Assembly: GCA_002428935.1 (NCBI GenBank)
Contig: DIYG01000111.1
Coordinates: forward strand, 3,625 to 44,333
Source of the DNA: Halieaceae bacterium UBA6060
GTDB taxonomy: Bacteria > Pseudomonadota > Gammaproteobacteria > Pseudomonadales > Halieaceae
Reading direction: 5' to 3'
Length of the DNA stretch: 40,709 nt
In this document: positions 8,260 to 16,123 of the stretch, one piece after another
Position numbering within the stretch: the stretch's first letter is position 1
How the letters are laid out: every line of letters starts with the position of its first letter
Program-made: the position numbers and the translations under genes
The notes under the pieces: model-generated
Told to the model about the DNA's origin: nothing
Seen by the model: the letters and a program-made list of their open reading frames with translations, nothing else
The model's database searches: none

Positions 8260-8485
8260 TAGTCCGCGGGAGCTCGATGCCCGGGGCCTGCGCTGTCCGG
8301 AACCGGTGATGTTGCTCCACAAGGCCATGGCGGAGCTGGCAAACGGCGAGTGTTTGCGAGTCATCGCCACGGATCCTACTACCGAGCGAGATATTCCTCA
8401 GTTTTGCCGTTTCCTGGGGCATGAGCTTATGGAGCACACCCAGGTTGGGGACGAATACCGCTATGTGCTGCGCAAAGGCGTCTGA
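8246..8485 (+). CDS. tusA: sulfur carrier protein TusA/SirA family
   Basis: A 79-residue TusA-fold protein that accepts persulfide sulfur on a cysteine and passes it on, classically for tRNA 2-thiouridine formation. The diagnostic LDARGLRCPEPVM segment is present, with the sulfur-carrying Cys at residue 17. The length is standard. It overlaps yheU upstream and epmC downstream (23 bases), in a run of overlapping small genes. The partner genes tusBCDE are not in the window, so the exact sulfur-transfer role is inferred from the family. Confidence 0.9.
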   Translation: MTMNNSPRELDARGLRCPEPVMLLHKAMAELANGECLRVIATDPTTERDIPQFCRFLGHELMEHTQVGDEYRYVLRKGV

Positions 8486-9041
8486 AGGGCATCAAGCTCA
8501 CGCGGTATCCGCAAAGGACCTCATAGATGTCTTTGCTTCGGAATTCTCCTGTAGCTACAACACGGTGCTCCTTGGTGGGGCCGAGGAACCCCTGTACGAA
8601 CCCTCGAGCGCTCAGCATGGCGCGCGAATTTTCTTTCGTCACGATTATTCGGCCAGTGCCCTCCACGAGGTTGCTCACTGGTGTATCGCCGGAGCGGAGC
8701 GACGACGCCAGCTGGACTATGGGTACTGGTATGAGCCCGATGGACGCGACGCGGCAAGCCAGGCGGCGTTTGTAGCGGTAGAATCCAGGCCCCAGGCTCT
8801 GGAGTGGCATTTTGCCCGGGCCTGCGGTCTGCGGTTCCGCCTCAGTCTGGATAATCTGGATACACCGCTTTCCATCGAGGAACAACAGACCTTCGCTGCG
8901 GCGGTGGTCAAGGAAGCCTTGCGTATGCAAGAGCAGGGGCTGCCACCGAGAGCCGTCCGCTTTGTTAACGCCCTGCGGATTCGTTTTCCTCATAACACCC
9001 CAGCGGAACAACAGGTCTTCAGCCTGGGTGCGCTGCTGTGA
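8463..9041 (+). CDS. epmC: elongation factor P hydroxylase EpmC
   Basis: Hydroxylates the modified lysine of translation elongation factor P (YfcM family). The 192-residue product matches E. coli EpmC through its length: the SASALHEVAHWCIAG metal-binding motif, then the GYWYEPDGRDA and the PQALEWHF segments. The reading frame extends further upstream through tusA, but that part is antiphase tusA sequence. The ATG at 8463 is the first plausible start that keeps the family N-terminus, although it has no good Shine-Dalgarno, so translation may be coupled to tusA. Its stop overlaps the pdxB GTG by four bases. epmA and epmB are not seen here. Confidence 0.92.
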   Translation: MCCAKASEGHQAHAVSAKDLIDVFASEFSCSYNTVLLGGAEEPLYEPSSAQHGARIFFRHDYSASALHEVAHWCIAGAERRRQLDYGYWYEPDGRDAASQAAFVAVESRPQALEWHFARACGLRFRLSLDNLDTPLSIEEQQTFAAAVVKEALRMQEQGLPPRAVRFVNALRIRFPHNTPAEQQVFSLGALL

Positions 9042-10171
9042 TTCGTGTCCTTGCCGATGAAAACATGGCGGGTCTAAAGCATTTACCTGCCGATTCCATC
9101 GAACTGGTTACAAAAGCCGGTCGAGCGATAGATCGTGAGGATCTTCGCGGTATCGATGCGCTTTGGGTTCGCTCGGTCACCCAGGTCGACGCCGCTCTCC
9201 TTGAAGGCTCGTCGCTGAAGTTTGTGGGAACGGCCACCGCTGGCCTTGAACATGTGGATGTAGCGTACTTGCGCGAGCAGCGCATCGACTTTGCCGCAGC
9301 ACCGGGTGCCAATGCCAATGCGGTTACGGAGTACGTGCTCGCGGCGCTTTGGAATCTTGAGAGTCCGTGGAGAGATCTTGAGGAGGGCGGCGAGCTGGCC
9401 ATCGTGGGCATGGGAGCGGTAGGGCGTCGAATTGCTGCCGTGGCTAGAGCGATGGGTTGGTCCGTACGTTGCTGCGACCCCTACCTCGGCGATGAGGTGG
9501 ACGGGTTTCGCCTTGAACACCTCGAAGCCTTGCTCGATTGTTCGGTCCTGAGCCTTCATCCGTCGCTTAACACAACGGGCCCCTGGCCTAGCTACCATTT
9601 ATTGGATGCGTCGATGTTAAAGAGTTTGAGGGGTGGCCAAACGCTCATCAACGCTTCCCGGGGTCCCGTAATCGATAACCGCGCCCTGGTGGAGCGGCTG
9701 CGTGGAGAGAAGCCCCCCACCGTGGTATTGGATGTCTGGGAGGGGGAACCGGTCTTTGACGATGCCTTGCTGAAAAACGATTCTCTGCGCATTGCGACAC
9801 CCCACATCGCCGGCTACAGCGCGCCGGCGAAGGCGTATGCCACCTGCATGCTGTGGAATGCCATGATCGATTTCGGCTTGCTAGATGCAGTGGAACTAGA
9901 GGATCTCATTCCTTTTGAGGATAGCGCTTATGAGCGCCTTTCGGGCGTCATGGGTGTCGATGAATTGTTCGCTGCTACCTATCGCATTGCCGAAGATGAT
10001 CGACGGTTTCGCGCGCTCACAGGATTATCCGAGGCAGAGCGCAGTGCGGGTTTTGACCAGTTGCGTAAGCACTATCCCCAGCGTTTGGAAATCTCCGGCC
10101 TCCCTTTGGCCGATACGGCCGAACTGACTCCAAGCGCTCGTCGGCTGTATCAAGCGCTAACAGGGCATTAG
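9038..10171 (+). CDS. pdxB: erythronate-4-phosphate dehydrogenase
   Basis: NAD-dependent D-2-hydroxyacid dehydrogenase that oxidises 4-phosphoerythronate in the DXP-dependent pyridoxal phosphate pathway. The 377 residues include the VLADENM start typical of PdxB, the ATAGLEHVD segment, the dinucleotide-binding GMGAVGRRIA motif near residue 125, the NASRGP catalytic-arginine region, the ATPHIAGYS histidine region, and a C-terminal PdxB dimerisation domain. Starts at a GTG overlapping the epmC stop (GTGA). It is the last well-supported gene of the yheU-tusA-epmC-pdxB run. Confidence 0.96.
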   Translation: MIRVLADENMAGLKHLPADSIELVTKAGRAIDREDLRGIDALWVRSVTQVDAALLEGSSLKFVGTATAGLEHVDVAYLREQRIDFAAAPGANANAVTEYVLAALWNLESPWRDLEEGGELAIVGMGAVGRRIAAVARAMGWSVRCCDPYLGDEVDGFRLEHLEALLDCSVLSLHPSLNTTGPWPSYHLLDASMLKSLRGGQTLINASRGPVIDNRALVERLRGEKPPTVVLDVWEGEPVFDDALLKNDSLRIATPHIAGYSAPAKAYATCMLWNAMIDFGLLDAVELEDLIPFEDSAYERLSGVMGVDELFAATYRIAEDDRRFRALTGLSEAERSAGFDQLRKHYPQRLEISGLPLADTAELTPSARRLYQALTGH

Positions 10172-10351
10172 GTGGCCGATCGGATACTTTTCGGCACCGC
10201 ACGCGGGTCAGCTAGCCATTCCAACTGGATTTATCAGAACAGGGTTAGTCCAGATGGGCTCAATCATCGGGATCGCGATATTCAGAACGTGACTGATTCG
10301 GGGGGGCACCAGTGGAAACTGATACCGGTGGAAACTAATGAAATCCAATGA
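10172..10351 (+). CDS. possible 59-residue ORF after pdxB
   Basis: Directly after the pdxB stop comes a GTG that opens a 59-codon frame ending at TGA 10349-10351. The product is hydrophilic (ending in PVETNEIQ) and resembles nothing I recognise. The 3' part contains two near-copies of GTGGAAACT 18 bases apart (10313 and 10328), which could instead be debris of a lost element. No Shine-Dalgarno is visible. Weakly supported; the rest of the stretch up to the tRNA genes (10352-10411) shows nothing. Confidence 0.2.
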   Translation: MADRILFGTARGSASHSNWIYQNRVSPDGLNHRDRDIQNVTDSGGHQWKLIPVETNEIQ

Positions 10352-10411
10352 GAGTCGGGCAGTGCAGTAGGGATGGGGTCAATCGAGTAATAACCACCGA
10401 GGGTTGTCGAT

Positions 10412-10487
10412 TGGAGCGGGAAACCGGGTTCGAACCGGCGACCTCAACCTTGGCAAGGTTGCGCTCTACCAACTGAGCTATTCCCGC
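10412..10487 (-). tRNA. tRNA-Gly(GCC)
   Basis: A 76-nt cloverleaf on the minus strand including encoded CCA (TGG at 10412-10414 on the plus strand). The acceptor stem GCGGGAA pairs with TTCCCGC, the T loop is TTCGAAC, and the anticodon loop TTGCCAA reads GCC. It lies 37 bases downstream of tRNA-Glu and is probably on the same transcript. Confidence 0.97.
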
Positions 10488-10524
10488 AGGATTCCTGAAC
10501 TATGCGCCATGGCGCCGGAGAAAG

Positions 10525-10600
10525 TGGCGTCCCCTAGGGGGTTCGAACCCCTGTTCCCGCCGTGAAAGGGCGGTGTCCTAGGCCACTAGACGAAGGGGAC
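10525..10600 (-). tRNA. tRNA-Glu(TTC)
   Basis: A 76-nt cloverleaf with encoded CCA (TGG at 10525-10527 on the plus strand). The acceptor GTCCCCT pairs with AGGGGAC, the T loop is TTCGAAC and the anticodon loop CTTTCAC reads TTC. It is first in the tRNA-Glu/tRNA-Gly transcript. Confidence 0.97.
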
Positions 10601-10626
10601 GTGACGCTCCTCGTCAGGAGGCGCGC

Positions 10627-10655
10627 ATTGTAGGGAGAGCACTTGCCAGCGTCAA
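10627..10655 (-). promoter_or_regulatory. promoter of the tRNA-Glu/tRNA-Gly operon
   Basis: On the minus strand TTGACG (10655-10650) and TACAAT (10632-10627) are separated by exactly 17 bases. A GC-rich discriminator (GCGCGCC) follows, as in stringently controlled stable-RNA promoters. The start site would be near 10620, 20 bases before the mature tRNA-Glu. Confidence 0.85.
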
Positions 10656-10739
10656 GGGAAAAGGCTGAGAAATCAGCGCCGTAGATGAAGGGTTCTCGGT
10701 GTCACTTCCACCACTAATTCAATGCCCTAGGGTGGGTCT

Positions 10740-11120
10740 TTAGGGTAGATTCCGGGTCGCGTCGTGAGCGCTTCGCCAGGCAAAGGTTTCGCCACGGGCG
10801 GCCGCGGCTCGCCGTTCTTCATCCAGGGCAGTCAATTGATCAATTTCTTCGTCGGGCATGAAGTGCAAGCACTCGCCACCTAGATACCACAGGAGTTCTC
10901 TAGGAAAGTGCTCAGCCAGCTGTGGGGTTGTGGTCATCATGCGGGCAACGACCGCTGGGCCCTCATCGAGGAAGGTGTGCGGAGCCGTAACAAGGTCATC
11001 AAATTGGGCGGCGAGCTCTCCTAGCATGCCGCCACTGGGAGCCTGGGTCAGCTTTTGCAACCGTTCGTTGAAGTCCCTTAGAAGCTGCAGCTGCTCCTGG
11101 TGGAAATCCTGATCATTCAT
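10740..11120 (-). CDS. PA2817-family protein
   Basis: A 126-residue cytosolic protein without a known function. The FPRELLWYLGGECLHFMPDEEI stretch near residues 74-95 resembles the conserved core of the family named after Pseudomonas PA2817. The N-terminal half is helical with a Gln/Leu-rich start. ATG start at 11120. Transcribed away from yadG; the stretch between them (11121-11281) carries a TACAAT box at 11149-11154 facing yadG and a short tandem repeat. Confidence 0.75.
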   Translation of the reverse strand: MNDQDFHQEQLQLLRDFNERLQKLTQAPSGGMLGELAAQFDDLVTAPHTFLDEGPAVVARMMTTTPQLAEHFPRELLWYLGGECLHFMPDEEIDQLTALDEERRAAAARGETFAWRSAHDATRNLP

Positions 11121-11233
11121 GGTCGTTTCTCGTTACGCGGCATAGGTTTACAATGCGCGGCTTCCCGCTTATCCGTGTCCGTGGTGCTTCGGCCCGCCCG
11201 GCCTTGATGTGCAGCGCGCAGCGGACCCTAGGC

Positions 11234-11275
11234 CGTAAGGCATAGATCGTAAGACACAGATCTTAAGACAAAGAG
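11234..11275 (+). repeat. three 14-bp imperfect tandem repeats before yadG
   Basis: CGTAAGGCATAGAT, CGTAAGACACAGAT and CTTAAGACAAAGAG lie end to end at 11234-11275. The third copy contains the AGAGGA Shine-Dalgarno of yadG. The units differ from each other at two to four positions. They may have arisen by slippage and could affect translation of the exporter. Confidence 0.8.
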
Positions 11276-11281
11276 GACAGC

Positions 11282-12220
11282 ATGGCAGTTTCCGGAGCCG
11301 AGCACGTGCCGGCACTACGTATCCGCGATCTCCGTAAGGCATATGCCAATGGCTTTGAAGCCCTGAAGGGTATCAGTCTTGAGGTCCAGCAGGGTGATTT
11401 CTTTGCTCTTCTGGGCCCCAATGGCGCTGGTAAATCGACGACTATCGGCATCGTGTGCTCGTTGGTGGATAAGAGTGCCGGCAATGTTGAGGTCCACGGT
11501 ATCGACATCGATACCGATTTCCCCGGGGCGAAAAAATACATCGGCATTGTTCCCCAGGAGTTTAACTTCAACCTGTTTGAAAATGTCTTCGATATTGTTA
11601 CGAACCAGGCCGGATACTACGGGCTACCGCGTAAGCTCGCTTGTGAGCGCGCCGAGAAGTATCTGAAGGCCCTGGGGCTGTGGGATAAGAAAGACGTATC
11701 GGGTCGGATGTTGTCTGGGGGTATGAAGCGGCGACTCATGATTGCCCGGGCCCTGGTCCATGAGCCGAAGCTGTTGATCCTCGACGAACCGACGGCCGGT
11801 GTAGATATCGAAATGCGCCGCGGTATGTGGGATTTCCTCAAGGAGCTCAACGCCGGCGGCACGACCATCATCTTAACCACCCATTATCTGGAAGAGGCAG
11901 AGGCCCTCTGTCGCAATATCGCCATAATCAACCATGGAGAGATCGTCGAGAACACCTCAATTCGGGGTTTGCTCCGCCGCCTGCATCGCGAGGTGTTTAT
12001 TGTCGATAGCGCCGACACCTTACCGATGGATCTATCCCTGGATGACTTCACCTTGCGCCGAGTAGACGACTGCACCTTGGAAATCGAAGTTGAAAAAGGT
12101 CAGCACCTCAACGACGCTTTTGCGGCCCTGGATGCGCAGGGAGTGCGTGTGGTGAGCATGCGTAATCGAGCGAACCGTCTGGAAGAAATGTTTGTCACGC
12201 TGTTGGAGTCCGCCGCATGA
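11282..12220 (+). CDS. yadG: ABC transporter ATP-binding protein, YadG family
   Basis: ATPase subunit of a two-gene ABC exporter of the ABC-2 type, sitting at the cytoplasmic face of the inner membrane. The 312 residues contain Walker A GPNGAGKST (around residues 45-53), the LSGGMKRR signature, Walker B LLILDEPTAGVD and the H-loop TTHYLEEAE. The match to E. coli YadG is close through its length, including the IVPQEFNFN stretch and the C-terminal NRLEEMFV segment. The stop overlaps the yadH ATG by four bases (ATGA). The substrate of YadGH is not established. Confidence 0.93.
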   Translation: MAVSGAEHVPALRIRDLRKAYANGFEALKGISLEVQQGDFFALLGPNGAGKSTTIGIVCSLVDKSAGNVEVHGIDIDTDFPGAKKYIGIVPQEFNFNLFENVFDIVTNQAGYYGLPRKLACERAEKYLKALGLWDKKDVSGRMLSGGMKRRLMIARALVHEPKLLILDEPTAGVDIEMRRGMWDFLKELNAGGTTIILTTHYLEEAEALCRNIAIINHGEIVENTSIRGLLRRLHREVFIVDSADTLPMDLSLDDFTLRRVDDCTLEIEVEKGQHLNDAFAALDAQGVRVVSMRNRANRLEEMFVTLLESAA

Positions 12221-12990
12221 CCTTGCACGAACAATATGTGGCTTTTAGCACTATTCTGCGTAAAGAGATTCGACGATTTTTACGCATCTGGCCCCAGACA
12301 CTGCTGCCATCGGCGATCACCATGAGCCTGTACTTTGTGATCTTCGGCTCTTTAATCGGTTCGCGCATTGGTGAGATGGGTGGTTTCACCTACATGGAGT
12401 TCGTCGTGCCGGGACTGATCATGATGGCCATCGTGACCAATTCCTACTCCAATGTGGTGTCCTCTTTTTTCGGTTCTAAGTTCAATCACAGCGTAGAGGA
12501 GCTGCTCGTTTCCCCGACCCCCAACTATGTCATTCTTATGGGCTATGTTGTCGGCGGGGTGATTCGCGGCCTGCTCGTGGCATTGATCGTTACCTGCGTA
12601 TCGCTGTTCTTCACCCGTCTGCAGATACACAGTATGTTTGTGGTGGTGTTCGGTGTGATTCTCACCTCGGTGCTGTTTGCCCTGGCTGGGTTTATCAATG
12701 CGGTTTTCGCCAACAGCTTCGACGATATTTCCATCGTTCCTACGTTTGTCCTTACGCCACTGATTTACCTTGGCGGGGTGTTCTATTCCCTGGAACTGTT
12801 GCCGGACTTCTGGGCGGCGGTGTCGAAGCTTAATCCCCTGGTCTATGTGGTAAATGCCTTTCGCTATGGTGTGCTGGGTGTAGCGGATGTTTCCGTGGGC
12901 TTTGCCTTTGCCATGCTCGGCGGTTTTGCAGTTTTGGCGTTCACCTACAGCATGTACTTGCTCAACAGCGGTACAAGGCTCCGTCAATAG
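12217..12990 (+). CDS. yadH: ABC-2 type transporter permease, YadH family
   Basis: Inner-membrane permease partner of YadG. The 257-residue protein has about six hydrophobic segments and the ABC-2 pattern, including the GSLIG...GGFTYMEFVVPG loop and the conserved PLIYLGGVFYSLE and NPLVY..NAFRYG motifs near the C-terminus, as in E. coli YadH. It is coupled to yadG by a four-base overlap. Confidence 0.93.
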   Translation: MTLHEQYVAFSTILRKEIRRFLRIWPQTLLPSAITMSLYFVIFGSLIGSRIGEMGGFTYMEFVVPGLIMMAIVTNSYSNVVSSFFGSKFNHSVEELLVSPTPNYVILMGYVVGGVIRGLLVALIVTCVSLFFTRLQIHSMFVVVFGVILTSVLFALAGFINAVFANSFDDISIVPTFVLTPLIYLGGVFYSLELLPDFWAAVSKLNPLVYVVNAFRYGVLGVADVSVGFAFAMLGGFAVLAFTYSMYLLNSGTRLRQ

Positions 12991-13045
12991 ATACGATGGC
13001 CGAATCCGTCGCGCAGTGCCGCTTGCCTTTGGGTGGCTTATCCTC

Positions 13046-13858
13046 GTGAGCGAGACTCTCCACGATAAAGGCCCGTTGCTTGGACAGCAGGTGGCGGGTA
13101 GTGAAACCTACGATCCCACACTGCTGTTTCCAGTGCCCCGAGAGACTGCTCGCTCCAGCCTGCCTGGTGGTGTGTTCGCGGGCTTCGGCGAAGATGTTTG
13201 GCATGCCTACGAGTTGAGTTGGCTTCGCCCGCAGGGAATGCCCATCAGCCGCATGGGAGTTCTGCGAGTGCCGGCGACGTCCGCGAATATCGTAGAGAGC
13301 AAGTCCCTAAAGCTATATCTGAATTCCTTCAACAGCCATCGCTTCGTCAGTGATGATGAGGCCCGGCGGACGATCATCGACGATGTGTCGGCGGTAGTTG
13401 GGGAGGGAGTAGACCTGGAACTGCACGAGCCCGAAAGCGAGCGTATGGCCGGGGTGCCGATCGACGGACGCTGCCTTGATGAACTCACGGTGGTGCCTGC
13501 CGATCAGGCCGACCCCATGCTATTACAAGCTGTGCCTGGCGATTCGGTGCAGTACACACACCTCATGCGCTCCCTGTGTCCTGTGACAGCCCAGCCGGAT
13601 TGGGCGACCGTTGTGGTAGAAACCCGCGGTGGGTCGCCGGAGTCCGAAGGTTTGCTTCGTTATCTCCTTGCCTATCGGAATCATCAGGAGTTTCACGAAC
13701 AGTGTGTGGAGAGGATCTATACTGATCTTCAGCAGCGTCTGGCGCCGGCCTATCTCTCCGTGCAGGCTCTGTATACGCGCCGGGGTGGTCTGGATATATG
13801 CCCCTGGCGCTCTTCCAAGGCCGGACCGGCGCCGGTCTACCGTATTCATCGGCAATAG
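13046..13858 (+). CDS. queF: NADPH-dependent 7-cyano-7-deazaguanine reductase
   Basis: Reduces preQ0 to preQ1 in queuosine synthesis. The 270-residue product is the long, YqcD-type bimodular QueF. The ESKSLKLYLNSF motif (about residues 84-95) that binds NADPH and the catalytic SLCPVTAQPDW segment (Cys178, Asp185) are intact, as is the EFHEQCVERI..D and RRGGLDICPWRS ending. The open frame extends upstream into yadH; the GTG at 13046 gives the expected N-terminus. Its Shine-Dalgarno is poor. It lies 55 bases after yadH on the same strand. Confidence 0.95.
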   Translation: MSETLHDKGPLLGQQVAGSETYDPTLLFPVPRETARSSLPGGVFAGFGEDVWHAYELSWLRPQGMPISRMGVLRVPATSANIVESKSLKLYLNSFNSHRFVSDDEARRTIIDDVSAVVGEGVDLELHEPESERMAGVPIDGRCLDELTVVPADQADPMLLQAVPGDSVQYTHLMRSLCPVTAQPDWATVVVETRGGSPESEGLLRYLLAYRNHQEFHEQCVERIYTDLQQRLAPAYLSVQALYTRRGGLDICPWRSSKAGPAPVYRIHRQ

Positions 13859-13879
13859 CCGCCAAGAGAGGATCCCAGC

Positions 13880-14659
13880 ATGACAGGTTTAGCCTTGGTT
13901 ACCGGCGCTTCAGCGGGCATTGGTGAAGAACTCGCGCGCATCCACGCGGAAAAGGGCGGGGATCTCGTCCTGGTGGCGCGCCGTAAGGATAGACTCGACG
14001 CCCTGGCCGACGAACTAGAGGCCCAGCATGACGTTTCCGTGCATGTAGTTGCCGCTGATCTGGCCAAGCCGGGTGCGGCTGCGTCACTGCTCGCCGATGT
14101 GGAAGCTCTCGGCCTTGAAGTTGAAGTGCTTATCAACAACGCGGGCTTTGGCGGCCATGGAGAGTTTCATGATGCCGATCTAGACCGTGAACAGCGGATG
14201 ATACAGGTGAACATTGCCGCCCTTACGGAACTCACCCATCTGTTCGTACAGGGTATGGTGGCGCGCGGGGAGGGCAAGGTCCTTAACGTCGGGTCCACGG
14301 CCGGTTTTTTACCGGGCCCCCTCCAGGCGGTGTATTACGCCTCCAAGGCTTATGTGAACTCGTTTTCTCAGGCCGTCGCCGAAGAGCTGAGAGATACAGG
14401 TGTTACCGTGACGGTCCTGTGTCCCGGCCCTGTGGCTACGGAGTTTCAAGAGGCGGCAGACCTTGAGGGCGTAAAAGGCTTTGATTTTGCCGCCGATGCC
14501 CGATCCGTAGCCGAATGCGGTTATCGAGCGATGGAAAAAGGACAGCTTCTCGCTATCAACGATCCCAAATTGAAGGTGATGCTCGAAGGTTTTCTCCCCA
14601 TGATTCCGCGTCGGGCATTGCTGTGGATATCCCGGAAAACCATGGAAAAGAGCGCCTGA
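13880..14659 (+). CDS. SDR family oxidoreductase
   Basis: Classical short-chain dehydrogenase of 259 residues. The cofactor motif TGASAGIG is at residues 8-15, NNAG near 86-89, and the catalytic Ser139-Tyr152-Lys156 triad is in place (VGSTAGF, YYASK). The ARRKDRL segment after the second beta strand has the arginines that favour NADP(H). It resembles the DltE/YqjQ-like general SDRs, with a hydrophobic C-terminal tail (PMIPRRALLWISRK). A GAGAGGA Shine-Dalgarno precedes the ATG. The substrate cannot be read from sequence. Its 3' end overlaps the likely tRNA-Ser promoter. Confidence 0.88.
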   Translation: MTGLALVTGASAGIGEELARIHAEKGGDLVLVARRKDRLDALADELEAQHDVSVHVVAADLAKPGAAASLLADVEALGLEVEVLINNAGFGGHGEFHDADLDREQRMIQVNIAALTELTHLFVQGMVARGEGKVLNVGSTAGFLPGPLQAVYYASKAYVNSFSQAVAEELRDTGVTVTVLCPGPVATEFQEAADLEGVKGFDFAADARSVAECGYRAMEKGQLLAINDPKLKVMLEGFLPMIPRRALLWISRKTMEKSA

Positions 14660-14671
14660 CGTCTGTATTAT
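14643..14671 (+). promoter_or_regulatory. probable tRNA-Ser promoter
   Basis: TGGAAA (14643-14648), 17 bases, TATTAT (14666-14671), then a GC-rich CCGCGCCC discriminator just before the tRNA. The -35 lies inside the SDR coding sequence. Confidence 0.6.
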
Positions 14672-14683
14672 CCGCGCCCTTAC

Positions 14684-14771
14684 GGAGAGGTGGCCGAGTG
14701 GTCGAAGGCGCACGCCTGGAAAGTGTGTATACGGCAACGTATCGAGGGTTCGAATCCCTCCCTCTCCGCCA
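14684..14771 (+). tRNA. tRNA-Ser(GGA)
   Basis: An 88-nt class II tRNA with a long variable arm and encoded CCA. The acceptor GGAGAGG pairs with CCTCTCC, the T arm is GAGGG-TTCGAAT-CCCTC, and the anticodon loop CTGGAAA reads GGA. No integrase gene lies beside its 3' end. Confidence 0.97.
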
Positions 14772-14896
14772 CTTCGTGGGTTGAAGTCTCTGTGGATCCA
14801 GGCTTTTCGGTTCTCCCCGACTAAAGGCAGAGGCATCTGCTCTCTACAGGCGGTTCTGCGGCAGCTAAAGCTTCAGGGTCATCGCGCTCTACGCCT

Positions 14897-16072
14897 TCAC
14901 GTATCTTTTGACCAAATCAATTCGTCAACTGAAACAAGACGGGCCATGCGCTCAAGTTCAGATTCCAGCTTACCGTAGCGAGGCTGGCTCCATTTAACTC
15001 CGGGTTCCTGCCAGAGATTCAGGACGATAAGTTGGCGAGCCTTGCGATCGGCCTTGACTTCGATCCTACCGACGAAGCGATCTCCCTCTAGGATCGGGTA
15101 AACGTAGTATCCCCATTGGCGTTTTGCGGCGGGAACGAACATTTCCACCGTGTACTCGAAACCGAACAAGCGTTTGAGTCGCTCTCGATTTCGGACTACC
15201 GGGTCGAAGGGATTCAGGATGCGAAGTCGGCTGGTCGCCGCAGGGGCCGTTTCAATCCGTTTTTCAATGTCTCCAGGAGCCCATGCTGGTCGCCAGGCGC
15301 CATCGGCGCCCTCTACGTCCACGGGAACGAGTTCCTTTCGCTTTTGGTCAACCCAGGTTCTGGCCTCGATGTTATCTACGGCGTCCCAGAACTTCTGAAT
15401 GTCGCCCTCTGTTCCAAAGGCCAATCGATCGAGAGCACTGCGGCACAGCCAATCAATCTGTGCTTTGTCTGTTAGCTTATGCGATAGATAGGGCTGCGGT
15501 ATCACCCGGTTCGTTAGATCATAGAATTTGGTGAAGTTTTTGCGATAGGCGGTAGATAGTTCACCGGCGTACCAGAGGTAGTCCAGGGTAAGCTTGTGAG
15601 GTGGGCGGGACCACATCTCCTTTTTCCCCTGGATTTTGCTGTTGAACGCTTTAGTAGAGAGAGGGCCTTCTTCTCGAATCCTTGCCTTAATGGCATCCCG
15701 GCCCGCTTCCGGGAGCATGCCGCGGTGCCATTCCCAGCCGCGCACTCGCTCTTCGAGGCGACGAAACTGGCGCTTCCACATGGGGTAGAAGTCCATGGGT
15801 ATGACAGAGGCATCATGGGTGAAGTGTTCGAAGACAAGACGTTTATGACTCATATGGTCATGCAGCATGGCCTCGCGGTAGTTCTGGTTTCGACTCCAGA
15901 GAATGTGGTGATGCGCCCGGGACACCACCTGGATAGAGTCGAGCTGAACAAAGCCAAGGCCCTTGATAAGGGCGTCGAGATCGAGCTCGCCGGTGGGCGT
16001 TTGCGCTAACCCCTGGGCGGAAAGCCAGAGCCGTCTTGCGGTCCGATTTCCTAAGCGTAATCGTGACTTCAA
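14897..16072 (-). CDS. YcaQ-like DNA glycosylase, winged-helix family
   Basis: A 391-residue member of the HTH_42/YcaQ family; E. coli YcaQ unhooks DNA interstrand crosslinks. The QxD catalytic signature is visible as VQLDSIQVV near residues 42-50. The RAHHHILWSR segment, a THD-type motif, and the C-terminal ILNPFDPVVRNRERLKRLFGF and KRQWGYYVYP blocks also match the family. The frame starts with a TTG and no strong Shine-Dalgarno, so the true start could differ by a few codons. It converges on tRNA-Ser. Enzyme activity on crosslinks is inferred from the family. Confidence 0.85.
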   Translation of the reverse strand: MKSRLRLGNRTARRLWLSAQGLAQTPTGELDLDALIKGLGFVQLDSIQVVSRAHHHILWSRNQNYREAMLHDHMSHKRLVFEHFTHDASVIPMDFYPMWKRQFRRLEERVRGWEWHRGMLPEAGRDAIKARIREEGPLSTKAFNSKIQGKKEMWSRPPHKLTLDYLWYAGELSTAYRKNFTKFYDLTNRVIPQPYLSHKLTDKAQIDWLCRSALDRLAFGTEGDIQKFWDAVDNIEARTWVDQKRKELVPVDVEGADGAWRPAWAPGDIEKRIETAPAATSRLRILNPFDPVVRNRERLKRLFGFEYTVEMFVPAAKRQWGYYVYPILEGDRFVGRIEVKADRKARQLIVLNLWQEPGVKWSQPRYGKLESELERMARLVSVDELIWSKDT

Positions 16073-16123
16073 CGGTCCGCTGCTTCGAGAACAGGTCGGC
16101 TCTGACTTGGATAAGCTCGGCGT

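Noticed and set aside
12352..12987. 211-codon open frame antisense to yadH
   Set aside because: It is the mirror of a well-matched permease gene, with a His/Gln-rich, low-complexity translation typical of antisense frames.
14684..14771. tRNA-Ser as an active integration site
   Set aside because: No integrase and no second copy of the tRNA 3' end was seen in the window.
14515..14784. Open frame running through tRNA-Ser and ending in a GFESLPLRH-like peptide
   Set aside because: This is the familiar artefact of translating a tRNA-Ser gene; the same applies to the opposite-strand frame at 14309-14836.
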